Source of the DNA: Globodera rostochiensis
Lineage: Eukaryota; Nematoda; Chromadorea; Rhabditida; Heteroderidae
Length of the DNA stretch: 64,000 nucleotides
Direction: 5' to 3'
Assembly (NCBI GenBank): GCA_018350325.1
Contig: JAEVLN010000028.1
Span: forward strand, 248,001-312,000
The translations under genes and the position numbers were made by a program. Shown one piece after another: positions 1 to 12,079 of the stretch. Every line of letters starts with the position of its first letter. Position 1 is the first letter of the stretch. The notes beneath the pieces were generated by a model. That model made no database searches. It was given only the letters and a program-made list of their open reading frames with translations, and had not been told where the DNA came from.

Positions 1-60
1 AACATTTCCTTTGACAAATTTAAGGCTTATTTGGCTAGATCAAAAGCAAAAGCATTGTAA
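1..60 (+). CDS. C-terminal end of an upstream gene (partial)
   Basis: Frame 1 is open from the first base and ends at a TAA (58-60), reading NISFDKFKAYLARSKAKAL. The basic, helical-looking tail is typical of a real C terminus. The rest of the gene lies left of the window, so no family can be named. It could also be a chance open frame, as only 19 codons are seen. Confidence 0.3.
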   Translation, partial: NISFDKFKAYLARSKAKAL

Positions 61-113
61 AATCCATCTTCACAGACGTATACCTAATTATTTATATTAG
101 TAGATAAAGGAAA

Positions 114-285
114 ATGAATTTTGAAAAAAATGGGTCTGAAAAGGAAGATCCAAGAAGAGCCAAGCGCAAAGCTTCAAAAATTTTCGGCCAAGCAAGGAAG
201 GACGTCACCTGCGAGGTTTTTGAGCACTTCGACCAATGTTAAGACGGTAAATGCCCAGTTTCGCAAAAACAACAGAGGTGCCTAG
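114..285 (+). other. Two overlapping short ORFs, possible small gene or 3' UTR
   Basis: Two frames overlap here. One starts at 114 and stops at 240-242 (42 residues). The other starts at 130 and stops at 283-285 (51 residues, Lys/Arg rich, beginning MGLKRKIQEEPSAKLQKF). Both could be the 3' UTR of the gene ending at 60. An AATAAA at about 356-361 would serve as a polyadenylation signal for either. No family is recognised. Confidence 0.2.
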
Positions 286-439
286 ATGAGAGAACAATTC
301 TATTGACAAAATCTATTTAATTATTCATTTTGTATCATTTCTTTGTTGCCAGAGTTAATAAAATTGAAGCTTTAATTGCATTACAAAATGCTTAATCGTT
401 TGTCAAAGAAAATTTAAAAAAAAAAGAATTTTTAAAATT

Positions 440-644
440 TGTAGGCGAAATGTTATTTTTTGACTGGGTAGGCGAAATGTAACATTTTAACCCTGTAGGC
501 GAAATGTTGCCTATTGGCTGTGTAGGCAAAATGTAAATAGGCGAAATGTTGTGTAGGCGAAGTGTTGCTTTTTGGCTTTGTAGGCGAAATGTTGCCTTTT
601 GGCTGTGTAGGCGAAATGTTACATAGGCGAGTTGTAGTGGCGCC
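440..644 (+). repeat. Tandem array of GTAGGCGAAATGTT units (half of a foldback element)
   Basis: About nine copies of a GTAGGCGAAATGTT-like unit are separated by short variable spacers such as TTTTTGGCT. The array ends at GTAGTGGCGCC (about 634-644). The GGCGCC end and arm-of-repeats layout match one end of the inverted-array elements at 25462, 40947 and 53396. No inverted partner array is found in the window, so this is a solo end or a half element. Confidence 0.6.
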
Positions 645-676
645 GTTTGTTTCGTTTTCTTTTTTTTATGCGAGCG

Positions 677-1939
677 CACTATGGGTCAAGCCCAGCAGCA
701 GACAAAAATGAACGATGCGCCAAAATTTATGCCATTTTACCACTAATTCAAAAAAATAACCATGGGGCAGACAGCGTAAGTCAGACACTATATCCCCACA
801 CATTGAATTTTATTCTATTTTTTAAAACCTTTCCGAATCGCTTAGCTTTTGCTTGATGAAAAATTCAAGAAAATTTGAGCTTCATAATGATACCACGTAT
901 ATTTGTTTTGGTTGAGTTGAAAAAAAGTTATAACCGTCAGCACATCTTTGCACATTGGTTTTTGGCCTAAATGACTATAAGCAGGGCTCGCAGATGAAAA
1001 TTTTCAAAAGCCTCATTTGGCAGGCAAAAAAACCTCATTTGGGACCAAAAAACCTCATTTTGCTAAGATCATGTTTTTTTGCGCGCGGTTTTTCCAAATA
1101 CTTTTTTTAGTAGGGGGGGGGGGGAGGTCGAAATTTTCGCATTTTTTACTCGATTTGTTAACAGATTGCAACTAAATTTGCAGAAGATGTGATGCTTTTT
1201 TGCTTTAAAAAAAATTGAAAATTTTTTAGAAATTTTCGATTTTATTAGGGAAACTCGCAAAAAGCCTCAAAAAACCTCATCAAACTCCAAAAAGCCACAA
1301 AATGAGGCTAAACCTCATTTTAAAAATTTAGCCTCATTGGACTATCAAAAAGCCACAAAATGAGGCTAAAACCTCAGATCTGCGAGCCCTGACTATAAGT
1401 CTCTTGAAACTTAATCGAATCAGATAAATTTGGTGTCATTTGAAAGCTCAGATTATTTATAAAATATGTTCTAGCGGAGAAAAAGTGATGGACTCGTCTA
1501 AAAAAAATTTACAAAGCCAAATTGGGCAAAGGATCGGTTTTTCAGTTTTTTGGGCCTAACTTTCTTGAGAGTTATCCAATCGCTTAACTCTTGTTTAATC
1601 TAGCTTCTACTCATAGAGAGCTTTCGATGGATACCAAATTCGAACGGTTGTTTTTGCCCAATGATTTTCTTTTTGCCATACTATCTTTAAAAACGCAATT
1701 TTTATTCCGTATGATGCTAGCGATTATATCAAATAAAAAAGCGATTAAAAAATTCCTTATTTTGTTCTCAAGAGATGGTGAAAGTTTGAGAAGAATCGGC
1801 CAGAGGGGAAAAAAGTTTTCCAGAGCGAAGTGCGGGATGGTCAAAATATGGTGAGAGAGAACGCCAAATGAAGAGAACATGTTAGAGATAAAAGGGAAAA
1901 GCGAGGGGTTTTCTCTGCTGCTGGGCTTGACCCATAGTG
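677..1939. mobile_element. 1.26-kb DNA transposon with CACTATGGGTC inverted ends
   Basis: The left end CACTATGGGTCAAGCCCAGC (677 onward) is repeated inverted at 1939 leftward, with about 27 bp matching. Flanks are GCGAGCGC on the left and GCGAGCGT on the right if the first C is counted as flank, a near 8-bp duplication. The CACTA start is also compatible with a CMC-type element. There is no transposase frame, so it is non-autonomous. It carries a nested hAT MITE (982-1391). Partial copies of its interior or left end occur at 49337-49545 (inverted) and 56785-56935. Confidence 0.7.
982..1391. mobile_element. hAT-type MITE nested in the 677-1939 element
   Basis: Terminal inverted repeats CAGGGCTCGCAGAT and ATCTGCGAGCCCTG are flanked by the exact 8-bp duplication ACTATAAG (974-981 and 1392-1399). 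The 410-bp interior holds repeated AAAACCTCATTTTG / CAAAATGAGGCT motifs and no coding frame. A decayed fragment with the same motif is at about 30144-30195. Confidence 0.85.
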
Positions 1940-2071
1940 CGAGCGTCATGTTGACCTACCTAGTCCGTGTTTTTTGTTTTTGTATTTCATATTAATAAAT
2001 CAAATTGTTTCAAAATTTATATGATTTTTTTTAGAAATTAGTTGCATTTATTTACAACCAAATTGTTTTTA

Positions 2072-5000
2072 ATGGATTCGGAAGACGGAATTGACGATGG
2101 CCTTTTCACAAGTCATTTGAAGGAAAATATTAAAAAGGACCAAAAAGTTGCTGAAAAGGTACATTTTGAGCCTGAAATTAATTATTTAGATGGTACTACC
2201 CCCCCTTTTTAAAAAAATAAATTTTGGTTTCAATGTCAATAAAAAATTGTTTCTATAGGTTCTCGGGGTCGTAGAATCCGAATCCGGCCTCCGTTTCGAC
2301 CAACCGGTGCGTGTTTTAGAATTCAGAAAATTTGAATTTTCGAAAAAAATTGGAATTCGGGTCCGGGGGCCGAAATTTGTCGAAACGGAGGCCGGATTCG
2401 GATTCTACGACCCCGAGAACCTATAGAAACAATTTTTTATCGACATTGAATACCGAAATTTTTCAAAAAAGGGGGAGGGGTACCATCTAAATAATACCCC
2501 TAATTTTTTCTTTAGATTTTCAACTATTCAACAAACAATGAAACTGGCCCATCATCATCGACTTCAAATTTTGGGGCGCAGAACTTTCAGTAGGAAACCA
2601 ACAAAAAATTGTGAAAACAAAATGAACGAAAGCATCACAATTTTTTGAGGAAAAAACCATAGGGGGGACCCTCTTGTTTTGCAGTTTTGCAAAATATTCT
2701 CTCCTATTTTTTTCATTATTCAACATTGTTTACTGCAATTTTCAAATTTTTGGAATTTAAGGCCCGAATTCCGCCCAGAACTCATTTTGTGGAGGAATAA
2801 ATTTTATGAGGTGGATGAGGAGGAGGACGAACAATTTGCATGGGATGATGTGCTGAGGAAAGCTGAACGGCTTAATTTGTCCGATCCAACAACATCGGAG
2901 GGCCACAAAACTGTCAATGTTAGGGTCGGAGAAACGAAGGTGCTTTGAAAAAAGAGGATTTAACGAATTCTACCAATGCTTTTTGTTCGTTTTTTTGCAA
3001 AAAAAAATTCGGTTTTTTTCAGATGGCACTCCCGGAGGGGAGCACCTCTCGGAGAATGGAACATTGCGACGAACTTTTCATTCCCGCACTCGGCGCCGGC
3101 AATAAAGCATTTTTGGACAATTTTCCGCGCATTCGAATTGACACAATGGACGAAGTTTGATTTAATAGAATTTTGGTTTAAAAAAAAATAAAGTTTAAAT
3201 TTTTGTTAGTTTGGCCAACGCTTATTTGAAGGCATTGAGTCATTGAATGTGATCCAATCTCAAGTTTACGACCGAGCCTACAATTCTCTGGACAATCTGC
3301 TGATTTGTGCACCAACTGGAGCAGGTTTATTTTATTGGAACAATGCCCCTGCAAATTTTTGATTTTGCATTAAGGCAAAACAAACATTGCACTGTTGACT
3401 GCGGCCAAAACCATTAAGGACAATGTCAACAATACAACTGGACGGATTAACAAAGATGCATTTAAAGTTTGAGGGGAAAAATTTTGGATTTTCACTTAAA
3501 AATTTTTTTAAGATAATTTATTTGGCGCCAATGAAAGCGTTGGCCAGCGAAATGACCAAAAATTTTTCAAATCGATTGGCCAAGTTGGGCCTTAAAGTGC
3601 GCGAATTGACCGGTGACTCGCAGCTGAGCAGACGCGAGATCAGCGAGACGCAGGTCAACCCCAAATTAAAGTAGAACAAATTTTAAAAAATCCAATGAAA
3701 ATTAATGCTTAAACAGATAGATCCCTTTAAAGGAAAACACCCATTTGTTCCAATCACTAGTAATAAAGTCAGGGCCGTAGCCAGGGGGGGGGGGAAGGGG
3801 GGGGGGGAATTCCCCCCCCCCCCAAAATGAAATTTGAGAAAAAAAAAACAAGAGGGGGGACCCTTTTGTTTTGCACTTTTACATTTTGACCAATTTTTTA
3901 ACAAATTGCCATCAAAAATCAAAAAAAATTTGCATTTTTGAAACTTTTTTGAAAATTCCTTCAAATAAAATACCTCGACGCTCAAATGGGAAAGCCATTT
4001 GAAGCCGCGCTCAGCTGGTTCAAATTCCCCCTCCCAAAATTTTTTTCTGGCTACGGCCCTGAATAAAGTTGTTTTTAAATCTCAGCTCTTGTGTGTTGTA
4101 AATCGGAATAAAAAATTTAAAAAATGAATTCTAAATTTTACTCACTAAAGAAATTCGGTACCTAACAATTTATTGATCTACACAGATGTTGGTGCTGACG
4201 CCGGAGAAGTGGGACGTGATCACGCGCAAGTCGGATGACGAGGAGTTAAGCCAGTTGGTCCGACTGATGATCATCGACGAGGTCCATTTGCTGCACGACG
4301 AACGGGGACCGGTCATCGAGTCCATTGTGGCCAGGACGCTTCGGCAGGTATAACTTTTTTAAACTTTATTAATTTATTTTTTTCAAACTAATTTTTCTCC
4401 CATTTTTAGGTGGAAGTGTACCATCAGAATCTTCGCATTGTTGGCCTGTCGGCCACGTTGCCCAATTTTGAGGATGTGGCGCAATTTTTACGGGTCGATT
4501 CCACGCGTGGACTTTACCATTTTGACGCGCGTTTTCGTCCTGTCCCATTAGCACAAAGGTGCACACAATTAAAAACTAGTCAACAATTTATCTATAACGA
4601 ATTGGCTTGATCATTTTGTGTCTAATCGATGTGATTTTTTTAGTTTTCTTGGCGTGCGCGACAGTGATAGTGCAGGCGCTGTGTTGCAGCGTGAGCGCGA
4701 AAAAGCGTTGCGGCGTGGCGAGAAGCCGCCCACTTCGGTACCGCAAAAGCAGCTAATGTCGCAGAAAGAGAAAATAGACGAGGTGATTTTTTGGTTTATA
4801 TTTCTTTTTTGATTCTCGCCTTCGTTCTCTCCTTTTGTCGCTTTGTTTTGATCAATTTTGAATCCCGAACTTTCAATTTGAACAAATGCATTTTCTCTAA
4901 TATTTTGAGCTTTTAAATCAAGTCGAGGAACTAATCGCCGAGATTCTCGGTCCGACCGCTCGATCGGTCTTCAGGCCCGGGCTCTACTTTAGATTCTCTC

Positions 5001-8000
5001 ATTTTTCTTGCCCCATCTCTGTTTCTCATTATGGATCAAATGGACTGATCAATGAACACATTTTGAGGTGTGCTTCCGGCAATGCGTCCACTTTCTGCGC
5101 GACAAACACCAAGTGCTTGTGTTTGTGCATTCGCGAAATGCCACCGGGCTGTTGGCACGGACATTCATGGCCAAGGCAGCACTAGCGGTGGAGTTGCGCC
5201 AATGCGCATTTAATTACTTGAACATTTTTGTCATTTTATGCAGAACCAACGAGAAATCTTCGAGGTCGAGCAGGCACGAGCCACCACCAACTCATATTTG
5301 AAGGCCACGAAAGCGGTACATTGTTCGAACAAAAGAAAACATTTTGAAAATAGTTACGTTCCATCACATGCAGTTTTAGATGCGTAATGCGCAAAGTCAA
5401 GAGCTTCAGCAACTTTTCCAAGGCGGTCTTGGCATTCACCATGCAGGATTAGGCACATTATTTTTTTAAAATTTAATAAATCCGTTAATGCTTTTTAGTT
5501 CGACACGATCGGCATTTGATGGAGAAAATGTTTGCCGAGGGCGCAATTCGGGTGATGGTCTGCACAGCGACACTCGCCTGGGGCGTTAATTTGCCCGCCT
5601 ATGCTGTCATCATTCGAGTGGGTTATTTTTGATGAAATAATTTGAATAAAATTTAGCATTTAAATTTACATTTCTTAAGGGCACCGAAATATTCGACCCC
5701 CAACGGGGCGTGTTCAGCGACATTGGCATTTTGGATGTGCAACAAATTTTTGGCCGCGCTGGACGGCCCCAATTTGAGGACAAGGGTTTGTGCCGAATGT
5801 TTTAATTCATTATTTTCTTTAAAATTGCATTATTTTGATGCAAGGACATGGCGTTATTATCACAACGGCCCAAAAAATGGCCCATTACGTGCAAATGTTT
5901 CACCGACAGGCGCCCATTGAAAGCCAATTCCAGTCCCGTATTCTGAACAACATGAACGCGGAAATTGCGCGAGGTGGGTAAAAGAACTTTTGCATAATGC
6001 CAAAGGCCAGCAAATGCCGCTTGTTTGAAAAGTATCGTTGAGTTGGTTAAGAATGGGGGGTGGAGGGATACAATCTACGGGTGGGCAATTGGGAAATTTT
6101 TTTGAAGCGATTGTTAGATTTTTGGAGGGATCAGTGAACAAAAAAGTTAAAATTAAAAACAGATCAGGCGATCGCTAATCTAAATGAGATACAGACACCC
6201 CTAAAATACACTGAAGATCGGGGTGCCTGAGGGTTTGGAAACATTTTTCTGAAAAAATGATTAGATTGCATGGGTATCCCGGGCTCAGGCCAGCTTTTCC
6301 GGAATCCGGGTTGATTGGACTTCTTTGAACAATTTTTGGAATTTTCACATTCTTTCAGGTGCCATTTCGAACATTAAAGAGGCGGTTGAATGGATACGGT
6401 TCACCTACTTCTACATTCGACTGCGTAAAAATCCCCTCCAGGCATTTGCTGTTATTGTGTGGCTTTTTGGAACCCGTTTTTAATTTACAGTACGGAGTTG
6501 AATGGAAAGAATTGCGTCGTGAGCCATCACTGGTCACATATCTGACAGATTTTTGCCATGTCGCAGCAAGGCGGCTGGACTTAAATCGGATGATCCGTTA
6601 TGATCCATTGTAAAAAATAATTTAAAAAAACTATTGAATTTTATTTATTTGTTTATTTTAAACAGAAATGAATTCGTTTCTGCCACCGATTTGGGCCGAA
6701 TTGTTTCTGTAAGTGCTTTCCTTATTTTATAAAAACTCTAAAATTTTTATACTCAATTTCAGCATTTCTACATCACTTTTGAGACGGTGGAACTGCTCAA
6801 CAACGAAACCGGGCCTGTCCGCTTCACAGAGCTGATGACCGACGAAATGATCATCGCACTGATTGCGTGCTCCAGCGAATTTTCGCAAATCAGGGTATAA
6901 TCAATTTGAGGAATATTTCATTAGAACTAAATCGTGGTGGTTTAATTACCAGAACCGTGACTCTGAGATGGTTGATCTGGATGAATTGGCATCGTTTGGC
7001 GCACCGTTAAAAATACGTGGTGGACTGGCCACAACAGCTGGCAAAGTCAACTGCCTTTTGCAGGTGGCTGTCTACTCACTTATATTAAGCGACTTAAATT
7101 TCCCGAAATGACACCTTCAGGGTCTCATTCTTTCTCAAAATCGAATCTCGAGCTCATTTAGTACAAAATCTAATACAATTAATGAATAAATCGCACATTT
7201 TTATAATATAAACTATGTGCATTTTTCACAGAGTCACATCTCACGTGCAATGGTCTCCAACTTTGCGCTGATCTCCGAGCTCTATTACATCTCGCAGAAT
7301 GCGACGCGCATTGTGCGCGCACTTTTCGAAATTGCCCTCAGGCGCTGTTGGGCGCAAACGACTGAAGCGTGTCTGGCAATGGCCAAATGCATCGAAAAAC
7401 GCCTCTGGCCATTCAATTCACCCTTGAGGCATTTTTGGAGCAATTTCATTTTTTACCTATGATTTTTTGGTATTTTTGTCCAGGCATTTGGCCGACATTG
7501 ATGCGATCAGCTTTGGGACAGTGCAAAAGATTGAAAATCGTGGGCTGAACTTCTTCGCCTTGTTCGACATGTCACCCAAAGAGTTAGGCGCGTTATGTCA
7601 TGCCGACGGGCAGACAATTTATAATGCCATTCGCATGCTGCCCATGATGGAAGTGGAAGCCAAAATCCGACCGATCACTTGGTTTTTTGGCAATTGGCGC
7701 ATTCTGACAAATTGTTTTTGTTGTATAGCACAATCATCCAAATTGAGGCACTGTTGATGCCAAGTTTTGTGTGGAACAACGCTTTATTGGGCTCTGCCCA
7801 GCACTATTGGGTGATTGTGGAGGACTCAGACGCGAACATCATCCTTCACTATGAAAACTTTTTGCTCACCAAAAAAATTGTATGTGGTGCTAAATTGGCC
7901 TACATTTAAAAAATATGTTTAAATTGCTTTTAATGTTTCAGGCACTTTCCGGTGAGCCACAACGACTGATCTTTACGATTCCGGTGAACGAAGACCAAAT

Positions 8001-11000
8001 ACAGCACACCTATTTGTTGAGGGTGGCCAGCGACCAATTTGTGTTGGACGACACTGTGGTGCCATTGTCGTTGGCTCGAAGCATTTTGCCGTCGGCGATC
8101 AAGCAGCATACTGGTGGGCAATTGGATGAAAGGCCCGGCACTTCAGCAATTTCTTCTCAACCGAATAAATATTTTTGAGTGTTAAATGCTTTAACGCATC
8201 AAACTCCATCTGATAAAATTTATGTTGCAATTAGTGTTCGCAATATTGATTTTTTTGAAAATATTTTTATGGATGATTTACAGATCTGTTGGATTTGGAC
8301 CCACTTCCATTGTCTGCTCTTGGCAATCCGCGTTTTCAAAGCCTTTACACATTCGAATTTTTTAACCCAGTCCAAACACAAGTGATTTTTTTGGGGAGGG
8401 GGCACGGGGGTTGGTGGTTTTCGTGCAAGAATTTACCAAATTTTTGCAGGTTTTCCACACACTTTATGCAACGGATGAGAACACGCTAATCGGAGCGCCC
8501 ACTTCATCGGGGAAAACATTGTGTGCTGAGTTGGCCATTTTCCGGCTTTTCAACGGAAGACCCGGGAAAAAGGTGTTGGTGTGTAAAATTTTTTCAGAAA
8601 TTTTTTTTTATACTTCAGTGTGTTTACATTGCACCGCTGAAGGCCCTCGTGCGCGAGCGAGTGTTGGATTGGGAGGACAAATTCCATCGGAAGCTTGGCC
8701 ATTCGTAAGGCACACCAATTTTTTTGGGTCATCTTTGTTTCAGAATTGTGGAAGTGTCGGGAGACAACACGCCTGAGGTGCACGAGTTGAACCAGGCATC
8801 GATTCTGATCACAACGCCCGAAAAATGGGACGGCATCACGCGGTATGCTGAGGCAAAACGTTATGTGAAACAAGTGGAATTGTTGATCATCGATGAAATT
8901 CATTTGCTTGGCGTCGAACGTGGAGCTGTGCTTGAAGCAATTATCACGAGGTGGGGGTGGAGACAACTTTAGTCCTAATGGATTGATTGATTTATTTGGA
9001 TTTTTTGACACCCTCTTGAAATTATGAAGCAGTTGTATAGAATCAAATCGATGGCACGCCGCCGTGAACTCGCCAAGCTCCCTATTCGTATTGTGGGCCT
9101 CTCAACCGCACTGGCAAATGCTGGCGATGTGGCAGAATGGATTGGTGTGCGGGACTATGGCCTCTTTAACTTTCGACCCAGTGTTAGGCCTGTGCCCGTG
9201 CAGGTGCACATTCAAGGCTTTCCCGGTCAACACTATTGTCCAAGGATGGCACTAATGAACAAGCCGGCTTATCAGGTGGCCAATTTCAAATCATAATTAC
9301 GAGTTCAACTTCCGTCATCTCTCTTTACGCAAACTTTCAGTATATCAAACAATTCTCGCCTATAAAGCCGGTGCTGGTCTTTGTTGCCTCGCGACGACAA
9401 ACGCGCTTGACCGCGATGGCACTGCTGGGTCTGTTGCAACGCGAAGGAGAACACAGCCATCAGCAATGGTTGGGCATGGACCAGACCGAGCTGGAGCGTA
9501 CGCTGACGCATGTGCGGGACGACAATTTGCGGCTGACGCTCACTTACGGAGTGGGCATTCACCATGCCGGATTGCATGTGGTGGGTGTGCCGGGGGCGTG
9601 TTTGTTAAAATTTTATCGCAAACTGTTCGCAAAATTTAAACAGGCCGAGCGCGCGCTAGTCGAACGCCTCTTTGTTGAACGCAAAATTCAAGTGCTGGTG
9701 GCGACTGCAACGCTTGCCTGGGGCATCAATGTGCCGGCGCACTTGGTCATTGTGAAAGGCACTGAATACTATGATGGCAAAACGCACAAGTACATCGACT
9801 TTCCGGTCACCGGTGGGTATATTTGGATGAATTCGTCCGCCGTTGACCCTGTTGATCGGGACACTGATCTTTGTCTGTGATCAGTTGGTCCTCCTACCTT
9901 TATGAACTCTGATCACTTTTACTCCCCTGCCCCCGTTTTTGCAGATGTTCTGCAAATGATTGGCCGCGCGGGTCGTCCCCAGTTTGACACATCCGCTGTT
10001 GCGGTGGTATTTGTGCAAGACACCAAAAAGAACTTTTACAAGCGCTTCCTCTACGAGCCGTTCCCGTTGGAATCAAAGTGAGGAATTAAAATACGAAACT
10101 TATTGGTTACTGTAATTTTCTACAGTCTTTTGCCCGTGTTGGCCAACCACGTGAATGCGGAAATTTGCGCTGGACTCATCACAAATCGACAACAAGTTGT
10201 TGAGTATTTGGCCGGCACTTATCTGTACCGACGTCTCTTTGCCAATCCCGCGTTTGTGCCGTGCCAAAAAAATGCTTTTAAATTAATTTTTCTTCACTTT
10301 TTAAGCTATTACGGACTTGAACAACTGAATGATAAGGAATTAACCACCTTTTTGAGCACAACTGTTGACCAATGTCTTGGGGAACTTGGCCTGTCAGGCT
10401 GTGTTGTGCTTGATGAAGTTGAAAATTTTAAAAACGAGAATTTTTTGAGAAATATTCTAAAGGAAGAGAGTGGCACTGTTGATCCGACTCCGTTGGGCCG
10501 AATTGCGAGCAAATACTATCTGCAGCATTTAACAATGCGGCATTTCAAAGCGCGCATTCATGGCGCAATGTCTGTTGAAGAGCTGCTCCAATGTTTAGCG
10601 GTGAAGCGCAAAATGATTTTTTTTTTTATGTCGAAAATACCTTCCACAACTTCAGGATTGTCCTGAATACGAGGAAATCCCCGTTCGGCACAATGAAGAC
10701 CAAATCAACAGGTCGTCGTCTGCTAGTGGGCGTACTCTTATAGAGTGACGGGCCCATCGGAAATTTAAAAACTCGCAAAACTTATCATATTTTTAGCGAA
10801 ATCCAGTCCTTTCTGCCCATCAAATTGTCCTCCTCCGATTGGGGCTCACCCCATGTGAAGGCCAATCTCCTCTACCAGGCACACTTTTCCCGAATGAAAT
10901 TGCCCGTCGATTACATCACTGACCAACGGTCTATCATCGAATCTTGCATTCGCATAATACAGGCATCATCAAGTTCTGCCCGATGGGGAATTTTTGGCTC

Positions 11001-12018
11001 TTTTTTAAGGCAATGTTTGACACTTGTCTGGAGTTTGCTCTTCTTGACACAGCAATCAATGTGCTGGTACTGCTCCAACAAATTTACCAAGCCCGTTGGT
11101 ATTCCGACCACCCTCTGCTGTGTTTGCCCCATCTCAGTGCACATTCCATTGATGGGATTGGGTAAATGAATGTGCAAATTTTGCAAAACATCAATTTTGT
11201 CCAGGCCATTTTGCTCAATTCCGCAACTGCAGCATCAATTAGGCATTTACGCTTTGGACAATGTAGACGCAATGAAAAAAAGTGAATTTGAACGACAACA
11301 CATTCGTAAACTGAGGAAGAATAGCATTTTGAAGGAGTTTGAGACCAAAGAGGTGCGTTTGTCTATTCGTCCATGTTTTTTTTTAATTTTTTGTTTTGTT
11401 TTTTCAGCTACTTGAAGGTCTGATGAGGTGGCCTGCGCTACGAATTGAAAATGCAATACTGCAAGATCAACTGCTGGAAAAAGCTGTGGACCTAAAAGCA
11501 GAAAAAATGGAACAACTTGAACTTCGCTGTGGCCACTTGTTCAAACTGCGGTTGACCCTTCGGCTACACGGACCAAGTCGAGTGAGTTTTTGGCATCACA
11601 AAGGGAGTATTCTCAGATTCTTTTGAAATTTTTTATTTTGAAGTTCCCGTAGATTTTTATAAAATTATCCATAATATTTTTTGTGATTTCCTTAACAAAC
11701 AGTTCCAATCGGATGCCTTCTGCCCCAAATACCCGAAGAAACGGAGGGCCGGTTGGGTGTTGCTGATGGGCGACGCGATGTCAAAGCAGATTTGGTCCGT
11801 TGAACGAGTGCCGCCATGGGATAGAACAACCGACAACAAATTTGTTCGTCTTTCATTCAGCACACCGAATGAGCCGTAATATATTTTTCAATTTTAATAA
11901 TTTCAATCAAAAAGATGCTTTTAGTGGCTTCCATTCATTGATTATTTTGTTGATGTCCGACACATATCTGGGCATCGATCAACAATATTCACTCAACATT
12001 TGCCTTACTGAATCTTGA
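2072..12018 (+). CDS. ASCC3: ASCC3, tandem Ski2-like RNA/DNA helicase (multi-exon)
   Basis: This is a large helicase with two cassettes, each RecA-RecA-winged helix-Sec63. In other animals ASCC3 is the motor of the ASC-1 complex, which unwinds alkylated DNA for repair and splits collided ribosomes. Cassette 1 shows APTGAGKT (split by an intron near 3325/3373), the DEVH box (IIDEVHLL, ~4270), GLSATLPN (~4440) and [11 protein letters not shown] (~5740). Cassette 2 shows GAPTSSGKT (~8490), IDEIHLLG (~8890), GLSTALAN (~9100), [14 protein letters not shown] (~9215) and [10 protein letters not shown] (~9957). The end, [12 protein letters not shown] (~11953) and stop 12016-12018, fits ASCC3; Brr2 would have MSDAYMGCDQEY. 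The start ATG at 2072 opens exon 2072-2158. The last junction (donor 11875) gives a clean frame. Several introns carry transposons. All core motifs are present, so the gene looks intact. Confidence 0.93.
2185..2491. mobile_element. Foldback MITE in ASCC3 intron 1
   Basis: About 115 bp at the left are repeated almost perfectly inverted at the right. Ends are TTTAGATGGTAC and GTACCATCTAAA, flanked by TA on both sides, as for Tc1/mariner-type MITEs. Each arm includes GTAGAATCCGAATCCGGCCT. Related GTAGAATC-GAATC sequences occur at about 48375, 52263 and 54121. No coding capacity. Confidence 0.75.
3770..4061. mobile_element. hAT-type MITE in an ASCC3 intron
   Basis: Inverted ends CAGGGCCGTAGCCAG and CTGGCTACGGCCCTG are flanked by the exact 8-bp duplication AATAAAGT (3762-3769 and 4062-4069). 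The 292-bp interior has long G and C runs and no frame. A relative with CAGGGGCATAGCCAG ends lies at 50365-50523. Confidence 0.88.
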
Positions 12019-12079
12019 TTTTTTTTTAAACAAGAAATACTCCGGGTTCATTGTTGGTGATATCGTTATTACTTTCACA

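Noticed and set aside
392..679. 95-codon minus-strand ORF
   Set aside because: It translates the GTAGGCGAAATGTT array (repeating FRLQSQKAT and NISPT) and has no independent support.
6949..6966. GGTTTAATTACC, like the nematode SL1 leader
   Set aside because: Only the first 12 bases agree, there is no SL RNA donor or Sm site after it, and it ends at the acceptor of an ASCC3 intron.
2072..12018. Identification as the spliceosomal helicase Brr2 (SNRNP200)
   Set aside because: Shared Ski2-like motifs fit both, but [28 protein letters not shown], the active second-cassette motifs and the [12 protein letters not shown] end fit ASCC3; Brr2 has a degenerate second cassette.
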